A DNA stretch of 64,000 bases from Prorocentrum cordatum (lineage: Eukaryota; Sar; Dinophyceae; Prorocentrales; Prorocentraceae), in assembly GCA_963575745.1 (NCBI GenBank), contig CAUYUJ010012758.1, positions 260,001 through 324,000 of the forward strand, read 5' to 3'. The notes below the pieces were generated by a model, which saw nothing but the letters and a program-made list of their open reading frames with translations, did not search any database and was not told where the DNA came from. Both the position numbers and the translations under genes were made by a program. Positions 44,560-53,779 of this stretch are shown piece after piece; position 1 is the stretch's first letter; each line of letters begins with the position of its first letter.

Positions 44560-45428
44560 AGAGAGAACATCATTATGATCCGTCCTGATGTGGTGGGGCC
44601 CAACAAGTTCCCACCCAGCTCGCTGCAGTGAGAGCATGACGGCTCCGACTGGCCCTCTAATTCTAGACCAATGCGGGGCAAGCACGGGTTGAACGGGCGA
44701 AGCAGCACCGCCAACATCACCGCTGACGCCGCCGAGCAGCCAGCTAGCATGCCCTGAAAATTGACATAGGCCTCGGAGAGGGACCCAAAAGCGTCGACCT
44801 GCCTAGGGGCCATGTAGCTCTGGATGAGCATCCACCCCAGGCGGAGGAGGAAATGAACCTGGCGAAAAACCTGAAACAAACCGAGAGTTTTATCATTTCA
44901 TAGCACTTGACCATATCCAGCGGCGAGACACAATGATGGGACCGCGCCTTCGCAATCTCTGCTGCTAGATTCAAATCAAAGGCTGAATCGCTCGAGCTCA
45001 TCCCCCTCCCAGTACCAGTCGCACGCAGTCCTGGCGGCGAGCTCCCATTTCTCTGTCTCTGCCCCGCGCAAACGGCCCCAGAGCCGCAGCAAGGAATCGA
45101 GGAGGGCGATCAAGCGGCGGCCGCCGTCAGGCTTGGCCAGCCTGACCAAACGGCTAACTAGGCGCCCCGTCGGCCAACACCCGACACTCTCACAGCTCAT
45201 GAGGAGAGCGGCGTCAGCCGACAAGATGGCATCCGACAAATATTGCAGCGACCTCGGGTGAATGCTCACACACCCGACAGCCGTTCGAGGAGGGCATTTG
45301 GCGATCGCCGCTCGCCTATCGGAAATCGTGATCTCCGGGAGCGACGGCCAATCATCGAAATCGGGCGGGAACTCGGGCGCTCGACATCCGTGAGTCGACC
45401 AGATTGGCCCAGTCCGAGCAAGTCGCAT
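44560..45428 (-). pseudogene. LINE reverse transcriptase lacking motif C
   Basis: Frames in order: GRLVSRLVRLAKPDGGRRLIALLDSLLRLWGR (fingers, about 45130), VSPLDMVKCYEMI (motif A), DAFGSLSEAYVNFQGMLAGCSAASAV (motif B, about 44750-44800). The reading then jumps to GAVMLSLQRAGWELVGPHH, a region normally well past the (Y/F)xDD motif. I find no xDD box, so about 100 residues seem deleted. Confidence 0.7.
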
Positions 45429-46101
45429 CAGCCAGCTGAAACGGCTGCGCTCGCTCGGTGGCCTCGATCGTCTCCTGAAGACCTCGCGCCTTGGAAAACC
45501 TACGAGCTTCCCGAGCCCCGCCCAAAAAACTGCTCCGAACCCAGGCCTTCCAGGACTCGTCTTTCAAAGCCAGGAACCTGGCCTGGTGAGAATCGGCCTG
45601 GCCCAGGATTCGCTGAATCAAATCCTCGGTCGCTGGGTCGCCAAAGACCGCAAGGCCTGAAAGAAAAAAGGCGCGCGTCAGATGGTCCAGCGCCTGCAGG
45701 GTGGAGCGCTGCCTCGCGACGTTGTTCATGAAAGCCTGAGCCTCGAACAGGATGCGCGCCACCCGCTCCAGGCGCCGCTGCTGGCCCTCGCCCTCCTCGC
45801 TCAGCTTCGGCACGTACGTCGAGAGGGCCTGGATGACGCGCCCGATCTGCCGCGCCCAGCGCGCCGCCGCCGCCCACGCCGTGCACTCCACGTCAGCCTT
45901 CGGTAGCCGGGTGCGCACCACCGTCTTCACCTGCTTCCAGGCCGTCTCATGCGGTCCTGCACGACCCGCATGGTCCTTACGACCGGGGCCCATGATGTCG
46001 AGCTTGCCCAGCAGCTCCTGCTCGATGCCGCACACGATGCGGCCCCCAGGCTTCGCCAGCACTGGCACGGCATACGGTTGCCTGGCCACGCGCACCCACA
46101 A
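45352..46101 (-). pseudogene. LINE linker between endonuclease and RT
   Basis: One long frame with Arg/Ala-rich helices (ARILFEAQAFMNNVARQRS) and, near the end, WKAWVRSSFLGGAREARRF, the segment commonly found just before the RT in these elements. Role unknown. Confidence 0.55.
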
Positions 46102-46109
46102 TCTGCACG

Positions 46110-46795
46110 CAAACAGGCCTATGTGGTGACAAGTTGGCCGTCATGCACACCTCAGGCACCGAAGTGCGTATAGCCATGTTCGCACTCTTCACAAAGAAGT
46201 CAATCACCGAGCCAGGAATGCTCCGGGTGCACGTGGGAGTCGTAGTGGCTATTACCACGCCGCCGATAGAAGCCGCCCAGGCTTTCAACAGCGCTGGCTG
46301 CCTATTGAAGCCCGCACCCAGCACCCAGTCAAAGCCAAGCGCCTGCACCCGTTGAATATAGCTGGCAACGTCAGTTAACAAGCGTATATTGTTAGGTCCG
46401 AAAAGCTCGTCCACCCACAAGTACGCAGAGATCGCTATGAACCCGCCTTCCATCTTCGAGTGGATGTGGGCAGCTACGGCCCTAGCGGGCACGAGCGCCC
46501 CCGAAATCGACAGCGGCGGGCAAGTGACCTGCACGTTGGCGGGGCACAGCACTGCCACCCCGCCTCGCGACCCTCGGGGTCTCGGTAGCCTCCGCCGCCG
46601 TCCACGCACCATGATACCCAGCAGCCGCAAGCCGAGCCTGGAACGGGCCCAATTTGTCGCCGAGCAAGTGGTGCTCCTGGCAGCAAATCACCGAGGGCCT
46701 CGATCCCAAGGGCGGCTGCTCGGCCTCCAGCATCTCAGCCAGCGGCCCATGAGAGGAAGAATTCACTGTAACAGTCTGCATCATCATAGGTCGGA
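46110..46795 (-). pseudogene. LINE endonuclease (EEP fold), Asp lost
   Basis: VICCQEHHLLGDKLGPFQARL carries the QE...L motif; in the next frame GGVAVLCPANVQV, then GFDWVLGAGFN, PTCTRSIPGSVIDFFVKS and NLSPHRPV. Families have GGDFN or AGDFN where this reads GAGFN (Gly codon 46310-46312, minus), so a catalytic Asp is gone. The enzyme would nick target DNA to prime reverse transcription. Confidence 0.7.
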
Positions 46796-46809
46796 TGAGG
46801 TACACCAGG

Positions 46810-47994
46810 CTAGGCAGAGCAGCGCTGCTTCTTGGCGAAATTGGCGAGCGACCCGCCTGCCCTCTTGACCGCCTCGCGCAGCTCACCCTCATCCTCGGGC
46901 ACCTGCACGTTGACCGACTGGAGGAAGGCCCGCAGCACCTCGGGGTCCCCGTCAGCGTTGGGGATCCAGGTCGGCGTGCCTGGTGCCGCAGCGCCAGGCG
47001 CGGCCGCGGGGGCGGCAGCGCCTCCGTGGCCCTGGCCCGCAGCTTACTGCTGCGCCGCAGCTTCGGCAGCGCGTCGCTGCTGCTCGGCACGGCGCGCCGT
47101 TTCAGCAGCGCGCACCTCCTCCAAGCAGCCGTGGAGCCGCGTCGCCAAGTCGCCTGACCCGCCGAAGGAGGCGAGCAGCTCGCCCAGCTTGGCCACCGAG
47201 ATCTCCTCGGAAGCGACTGGCAGCACTTGCGCCAACGACGGCGTCTCGCCAGCCTGCGGGCGCGGCACTTGCGCCACCAGCTGGCGGCGCTCCTCCTCGA
47301 GCTCCAGGAGCTCGGCGGCAAGGCGGCCCAGCACCAAAGACGCCTCGACGACCGCCGCCACTACCGTGCGCACCTTCTCGCGCAGCGTGACAAGGTGCTC
47401 CTCCTGCTTACCCTTGCGCTTCTCCAGCTTCTGGTGCTGAAAGGAGATCTCTTTGAGCCGAGTGTCCAAGCTCTTGCCCGCCACGAGCCTCTTGCGCAGC
47501 TCGCCTTGGCGCGCACGGAGATTCTCGCGGGCCTCCACCAACTCGGCGCACGACGTCTGCTCCAACGCCGCGAGGTGGGAGCCCACGTCCGCCAACTCTC
47601 GCTTGAGGTCAGCGTCGGGCCCTTTGCCGAAGCCGAGCTCGTCGACCTCCACGGCATCCACCCCGCCGCCGCCTGGTGCATGCTGCTGGCCCTTGAGCTT
47701 CGACAACTCGGCCCGCAGCTTCTTGATCTCAGCCTCGTGGCCGCCAGAGGCACCTGCTGCACGGATGCTCGTGCTGGGCGCTTGGCCGACGACCTCCTTC
47801 GTACCGCCGAACGCGGTGCCCTTGTGCTCCTTGCACAACTGGCACGTATCCTGATCCGCTCGATTCCACCACCGATCCCCCGTCGAATGGGACCAGCAGT
47901 GCTTGCAATACCACGGCTTCGCCCATGCAACCCTCTGCTTCTTGTGTCCACTCTGGACAGGCCGAAGAGCATCCTGCTTGGCAGGAGGCACCAT
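46810..47994 (-). pseudogene. LINE ORF1: zinc finger and coiled coil
   Basis: A plausible start ATG is at 47994 (MVPPAKQD); the frame is open further up to the spliced leader. KPWYCKHCWSH...DTCQLCKEH forms C-x2-C...C-x2-C, a zinc-ribbon or RanBP2-type finger. It is followed by a long heptad-rich stretch (EAEIKKLRAELSKLKG, EARENLRARQGELRKRL, LEEERRQLVAQV). An in-frame TAA at 47044-47046 interrupts it; beyond it TPTWIPNADGDPEVLRAF and AKKQRCSA lead to the stop at 46810-46812. The probable role is RNA binding and oligomerisation of the element RNP. Confidence 0.65.
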
Positions 47995-48189
47995 GAGCCA
48001 GCCGTGGTGAAGGTCGGCGCGCGCAGGCGGGCACCTGCACGGCAAAAGGCGCGCCGAGAAAGTTGGGTATGCGAAAGTGCCCTGGCTGGTGTTGTCAGGG
48101 GAAAGCAGCTGGGGCCGTGTGCACCTCTGATGCGCCCCCAATGCCAGGAAGAGCTCTGTCCGCTGCTGACGATCGGGCCACGCTACGGA

Positions 48190-48211
48190 CTTGAGCCAAA
48201 ATGGCTACGGA
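48190..48211 (-). other. Dinoflagellate spliced-leader sequence relic
   Basis: Read on the minus strand from 48211, this is T followed by CCGTAGCCATTTTGGCTC and AAG, an exact match to the 22-nt dinoflagellate spliced leader (D-CCGTAGCC...CTCAAG) normally added to mRNA 5' ends by trans-splicing. It sits about 200 nt upstream of the LINE ORF1 start. The next bases, TCCGTAGCG, may begin a second, decayed leader. Confidence 0.9.
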
Positions 48212-49118
48212 AGAGGACAAGCAGGAGGAAAACGTGGAGGATGAGGAAGGATGAGGGCGAGGACGAACAGCAGCAGAAGGAATCAAAGTTGAAGGAGTGG
48301 GAGGAGCAGAGGGCCCAGGGGAAGGCGGAGAAGGGGAAATGAGGGGGTGACATCGATGAAAAAGAACTCGGATCCAGAAAATTGGCCCGCGTTGGGGCGA
48401 GAGCGCCATTCTGAACGACAAAGACAAAGAGCCGATCCGAAATGAGGCCCACGCTGGAGCGGGAACACCATTTTGAAACACCAAAAACAAACGGATGTTT
48501 ATATAAAATGGAAAACCAACTCGGCCCAATCCTGTGTGTAATAATACGCGAAGAGAAGCTGGAGACCTTCTGGCCAGACTCAGAGGAGAGAGGAGAGTAG
48601 TATTCATAGTGTGTAACTGTGGAGGAGGAAGAAGAGGAGAGGAGGAGGAGGAGAGGAGAGGAGAGGAGAGGAGAGGAGAGGAGAGGAGAGGAGAGGAGAG
48701 GAGAGGAGAGGAGTGAGGAGAACGAGGAGAAGGAGGAGGAGGACGAGGGCGAGGACGAGGAGGCGAACTGGGGCGGGCGATCGTGATGTGTGTTCCCTGT
48801 TTTTGGAACCTCCTGCGGCTCTCGTCGGCACCACTGGGCTCTCTTCGAAGTCCTGGTCAGAACGCGTTCCAGGAGAGGTCCTGGAGCCGAATTTTGTGCA
48901 GAGGGAGGCGGATGAGGGGGAGGAGGAGGAGGAGGAGGAGGAGGAGGAGGAGGAGGAGGAGGAGGCGGAGGAGGAGGAGGAGGAGGATCAGGATCAGGAC
49001 CAGGATCAGGATCAGGATCAGGCGGGGAAGGAATAGTAGGAGAATGAGAAGATCGAGGAGTGGACGGCGGAGGAGAGGAAGCGAGGACATGAGGCACGAC
49101 GAGGACGAGGACGAGCAG
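48212..49118. repeat. End of intron 4: GGAGA runs and dispersed repeat
   Basis: 48369-48500 is the partner of 42248-42380. 48610-48720 is (GGAGA)n, 48905-49020 (GAG)n ending in a (GATCAG)n run, and 49085-49118 GACGAG-rich up to the AG of exon 5. Confidence 0.75.
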
Positions 49119-49175
49119 GGTTGTGGACCCGGCCTGCCCGAGGAGGTGGAAAAGATCTGGCCCGCATTCGCCAAG
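49119..49175 (+). CDS. THF1-like exon 5
   Basis: After GAGCAG (AG 49117-49118) the frame encodes GCGPGLPEEVEKIWPAFAK, matching PEED...IF.A of THF1. Ends CCAAG|GCTCGC, a GC 5' site, phase 0. Intron 4 would be 12,664 bp (36455-49118) and contains a complete but decayed antisense LINE and its spliced-leader relic. Confidence 0.65.
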
Positions 49176-50160
49176 GCTCGCGCCGCTCCTGCACGGGGTG
49201 GGGGCCTGCGCGAGCTCTTCCGAGTGCTAATACCAGCGGTCGGCCTTTCCACGGTTCAGTGCAAAAGGGCGGGTTCCTCATCCTCATCCTCCCCTTCCTC
49301 GTCAAAACTCTGCTCTGCTCGACGGCTATTACAAGGAGAGCCAGTCTGAGTTGAAGTTCCGCATGGCTCCGCGGGGTGGGAGTCAGACTGTTGAACGGAT
49401 TGCACGCTCCTCCTCCTCCTCCTCGTCCTCCGTCTCCTTCTCCTCCTCCTTCTCCTCCTCCTTCTTGACGTCCGGCAAACTTCGATCAATTGGGATCGTA
49501 GCGTCAGGATAGGTGTGAAAATGCATGGCATTGAAACCGACTCAGGCGTTGTGGCCTTAAAATTGGATTACAAGCACGTGCGGAAGTAAAATGTGCATCG
49601 AGAATTGGAATGGATCTGGCGCGACCCCAATTAGGGGATTTCCTTTTGAAAATGAACCAACCCGGAGCGAAGTCGACGAAATGAACCCGGCGCGCCCGCG
49701 CAATTGAAATCCACAATGAGTTTGAGTCACCCGGTCGCGAGCATCACCGAACGCGTGAAATGGTGCAGATTGACGTGGTGGCATGATGGCATGTACGTGC
49801 ATCAGCGAACGCGTAACACGGTCGAGTCTGGTGTGGCGGCGACGGGGAACCCGAGGAACCCGGGGAACCTGAGAAACTTCTGAGCAACGGGCAACGTAAG
49901 AGTCGGAGGCATTGGGGGCGAGGAACCCGGGGAACCCGAGGAGCCTGGGGAATTTCTGAGCAATGGGCAACGTGAGAATCGGACGTCGGAGGCACCGAGG
50001 GCGAGGAACCCGGGGAAGTTCCGAGCATTGGGCAACGTAAGAATCCCAGGCAACTAAGCGAGAATTCCTTTGGCAAGCCTATTTGCGGAAAAAAGACGAG
50101 GTGCTCGCAATGGCGTGTGGAGTAATTCCGCATGCAGCCTGTAAAGGAGTAGGAGTCCCC
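49176..50160. other. Intron 5, left part
   Basis: 49400-49470 is (TCC)n. 49840-50040 holds a short tandem repeat built on GAGGAACCCGGGGAAC and GCAACGTAAGAATC words, about 3 copies of 60-70 bp. No gene. Confidence 0.5.
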
Positions 50161-51420
50161 GACTTCCTTCCTCGTCCTCCTCTTCTTCTTGTTCCTCCTC
50201 CTCCTCCTCTCCCTCCTCCTCCTCATCTCCCTCGTCCTCTCCCTCCTCATCCTCCTTCTCCTCCTCCTCCTTCTCGTCCTACTCCTGGTCCTCCTCCCAC
50301 TCCTCATCACCTCACCATCCTCCTGTCGAATCTGGAGCTTAGTATCGCCAGTCATGAAGCCTCCGGATTTTCAAAACAGGCTCACCTCATGTTTCGTTGG
50401 ACCATCCTCCTGCTTTGGTTGGGCCTCCCTCTGGCCTTGTTCCGAGGCTTCCGGAAGGGCCCGCGTTTGGCTTCCCGCGCGTGAACTCACAAGACACAAT
50501 CCAGCACATCTTAATAATATTATGTCAGATTCCGTTGGGCGTTTTCTTGGGTGCCCCGAGCCTCCGATCCCGATTGGAGAGGCCTGACGGCCGGTGCCGC
50601 CGACCCTGATCGAAAGGGCTAGAAGTGGGGGGAGGAAGCGGAGGATGAGGAGGAGGAGGAGGAGGAGGAGGAACAGGAGGAGGAGGAGGAGGAGGAGGAG
50701 AAGGAGGAGGAGGAGGAGGAGGAGGAGGAAGTGCATCCTTTGTGTGCCCGCTCGAAGAAAGTGCGCCCCGGGAGTGTGATATTCTGACTTGGGACGTGCT
50801 CCCGGAAGAGGAAGAAGTGCATCTCGGGCGTGCCCGCTCGAGGAAAATGCGCCCTAGGGGGGTGGTATTTTGACTCGGGGCCCGCTCCCGGGACGCCTCT
50901 GCGAGGAGGAGGAGGAGGAGGAGGAGGAGGAGAGGAGCAGGAGGAGGAGGAGGAGGAGGAAAAGGAGGAGGAGGAGGACCAGGAGGAGGAGGAAGTGCAT
51001 CCCGTGCGTGCCCGCTCGAGGAAAGTGCGCCCCGGCGGGCGTCGTATCTGCCCCGGGCCCCCCCCCCCCTCCCCCCCCCCCCCTGCGGGGAAGGGATCAA
51101 AGGGCAGGGGCTTCCCTTCGACTCTACTACGACGTCGTTTAATTTCGCTTTGGATAGCGCGCTTGAGGAGGAGAGCCCTGGGAGGGGGAGAACGGAGACG
51201 ACAAAGACGACGAGTCGAACGGAGAAGCCCCTCACACACGCCGACAGGGTCGGCGGATTTTTGTTTCAACCGTGATGAAGGATCAGCGTCTTGGACACAG
51301 ACACACTTCATATAAGGCTATGTCCTCCTTCTACTCCTCCGCCTCCTCCTCCTCATCATCATCATCAACAACCTCCTCCTCCTCATCCTCCTCATCCCAC
51401 CTATCCGTTTCGCTTAATCC
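50161..51420. repeat. Intron 5: (TCC)n/(GGA)n blocks and ~110-bp repeat
   Basis: (TCC)n 50165-50300, (GGA)n 50640-50735 and 50905-51000, (TCC)n 51325-51400. A unit with AAGTGCATCC...GTGCCCGCTCGA.GAAA.TGCGCCC recurs near 50735, 50815 and 50990. 30856-30905 and 50565-50617 share GGCCGGT.CCGCCGACCCTGA. Confidence 0.65.
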
Positions 51421-53222
51421 GCACGGCCCTGTCGTATCATTATTGGTATTGGGGATTGCGGAGGGTGCTGGGTTGCGGTCGTTGTCTTCAATTGCCGCGG
51501 AATCTCGCGCGTGGAGCAATAGTGGCAGGGCAGGTGCATTGCAATACTCACCGAAGCAAGCTCCCATCGAATTTCCGGAGCGGATTTGGGAGGAGTCTGA
51601 ACGTTTGTTTTTGAGGGGGTTCTTTTCTTCGGGACCAACGTGTGCATATGGCCGGGCGTCGTAAGACGGTTGCGGGATAGATTGAATTTGTAGCCCCGCA
51701 CCATACCAGCCATCCTGTGGCATGCGAATCATTGGCCCCCTCTCTTGGATGGCCACCTTTGAGTCTCTTGGGCGAGTTTCGGGGCCATCTCGGGCGATGC
51801 CACCCACTGATGATTGTGATGGGACCGACTTTGGGGCTCCCTTGGAGCCTTCTCAGAGTTGTCTCTTGCATCTCCTGGGGCGCTTTGGGGAAACTTTGGA
51901 TGCCTCTCTTGGAGCCTTTTTTCCTGCCCCGACTTGGTACCTTCTTGAGCGATCTTGCAGCCATCGTGGAGCCACTTGTTTGGTGGCTGTCTTGGACAAT
52001 CTTGGGCCACCTCGGGGCTATCTCGGGGCCTCATGGGCATGTACAGTATTGGGGGCCTCCCGAAGCTGTCTCGGAGCCATCTTGGGGCATGCCAGCCGTC
52101 AATCCCCGCTATTGGACTGCCCTGGGGCTATCTCGGGACGTCTTGGGGCTGCCCTTGGTACAGATTGGGGGCGTCGTGGGGCAATTTTGGGACCTGGCAC
52201 CCCCTGGTGCCCGCTCTTGGGCCGCCATGGTTCCCTTGGGAACCAGTAAGCTTTGGTGCCGGGGGGCGGGCACAGACAAACAGGATCACAGGGACGATTA
52301 TCGTCATCGTTGCCCACTCTTCGCCACCATCGCTGGCCGCCATTCGCCGAGAAGCCTCAGGCTTGGGCGCCCACGGTCCTTACCGCGCATCCTTATGATC
52401 CTGTCGCGCTGTAATATGCGGATCCGGGCCGACAGGGCGACGGGGGGGAATCTTCTGAGATGTCCGAGGGGCTCTTGATCGGGAGCCGTCCTGCCCTCTC
52501 GGCGGCATCCTTGGAAGCATCCGGCCTCCTCCACGATCCGAAGGCGCCAAAGAAAATGTTCATAAGGCCAGAGGGTTTCTGAAGAAAATCGCCGCCATCT
52601 GAGAAGGCCGCCTCCTGGTTTTCCCCCGGGGCGCGCCGCCGAATCTTTTACTTGGGCCGCGATAGTTCGGGGTAGCAAGGGCTGCATAAAAGAGACCTTT
52701 TAGGGCCCCTGAAGGAGCGCTTTAGGGCAGCAAAGGAAGCCTTTAGGGCACGAGAAAGGAACCTTTCTTCCATTAATTGGCGCCCAGTATACTCCCCCCT
52801 CACCTCGTTTGCCGACGCCCCGCCCCTCCCCGCCAGGTTGCGCCCTCGCTCTCTCCCCTCTGCTGCTCCCCGCTGGGGCTCTCCCTCTCCCTAAGGGCCA
52901 GGGCTCGGCCGAAACGGTCCTTTTTGGCGATGTCGTGGAGCGATTTCGTTTTGACTTCGTCCCGCAGCAGAGGCGGAACGAAGGCAGGGCGAGGGAAAAG
53001 TATGCGAAAGCGAAACGAAAGCGGAAAGCATTGCTTACAGTCAACCCGCACAGTAAGGATGAGCAGCTTTCCAGGGTTCCCCCTGCATCCTTCCCCTTCG
53101 GCCCATCCTTGGCCGCTTTCGCTGGCCGCGCCCCGCTCGCAGAGTGTCGACATGGCTTCCCGAGGCCCTTGCATCGCGCGTCCTCATTCTACGGGTTGAC
53201 TGTAGATCGAGCCCTGCCCCAG
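51421..53222. other. Intron 5, right part: inverted minisatellite
   Basis: 51720-52250 is the inverted CCCAAGAGGGC-type minisatellite (CTTGGGGC.ATCTTGG). 52305-52400 and 53098-53195 are copies of the family also at 32736. The remainder is unassigned. The intron ends CCCTGCCCCAG. Confidence 0.55.
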
Positions 53223-53321
53223 GCGTGCAGCCTGGACGGGAAGGCGATGCAGGAGGACGGCGCCACGGGAGGGGGGCCGCCGCTCCGTCCCGTCGCCCCG
53301 GTCGCGCCGCGCCCGCGGTGA
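53223..53321 (+). CDS. THF1-like exon 6 with stop
   Basis: Follows GCCCTGCCCCAG. Encodes ACSLDGKAMQEDGATGG and a Pro-rich tail (PLRPVAPVAPRPR), stop TGA 53319-53321. Joined to exon 5 it gives FAKACSLDGKAMQED, in register with the A..LDPEQLRQDA segment of THF1. Intron 5 (49176-53222) is GC-AG. The protein ends well before the coiled coil of cyanobacterial homologues (about 240 residues), so an alternative downstream exon is possible. Confidence 0.65.
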   Translation, partial: ACSLDGKAMQEDGATGGGPPLRPVAPVAPRPR

Positions 53322-53449
53322 AGACGCCGATCCCTGGGATCTGGGCGCTGCACTGTTTCGGCGGCGCGCCCAGGGGGGGGAGGTTTGGGAAACAAATAGC
53401 AAGAATATCTACACAAGTATATGTGTGCAAGTGTGTACAGGTTGTTAGT

Positions 53450-53710
53450 TTAATAATAAATAAAGAAATAAGTAAATAAATAAATAAGTAAATAAGTAAA
53501 TTCGTGAATGCTATCAATAATTAACGTAATGATACTAATAATAATGATGATAATAATGATAATAATAATAATAATAGTAATAATAATAATCATCATATTA
53601 ATGATAGTATTAATAATAATAATAATGATAATAATGATAACAACAACAATAACAATAACAATAACGATCATAATAGCAAGAACAATAACAACAACAAATT
53701 AATAGTAATG
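53450..53710 (+). repeat. AT-rich (AAT/ATA/AAC)n island
   Basis: 260 bp almost free of G and C (AATAAATAAGTAAAT then AATAATAATGATAAT, then AACAACAATAAC), just past the THF1-like stop codon at 53321. Striking in this GC-rich window, it could be a 3' matrix-like or terminator-like island, but it reads as simple repeat. Confidence 0.85.
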
Positions 53711-53779
53711 AATAAATCCACAAATGCATCAAATTCCTACTCGTACATTTTTCTATAGGCCCGGGGACCCCAGAAAAAG

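Larger units (their letters stand above)
42920..48211 (-). mobile_element. Degenerate LINE with RNase H and 5' spliced leader
   Basis: Reads from 48211 down: spliced-leader relic, ORF1 (zinc finger plus coiled coil), apurinic-type endonuclease, linker, reverse transcriptase, CCHC-like finger, RNase H, C-terminal Cys-rich domain. The order fits an I/Tad-like non-LTR element. It lies antisense in intron 4 of the THF1-like gene. Several frameshifts, a lost endonuclease Asp and a missing RT catalytic motif make it inactive. Confidence 0.8.
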
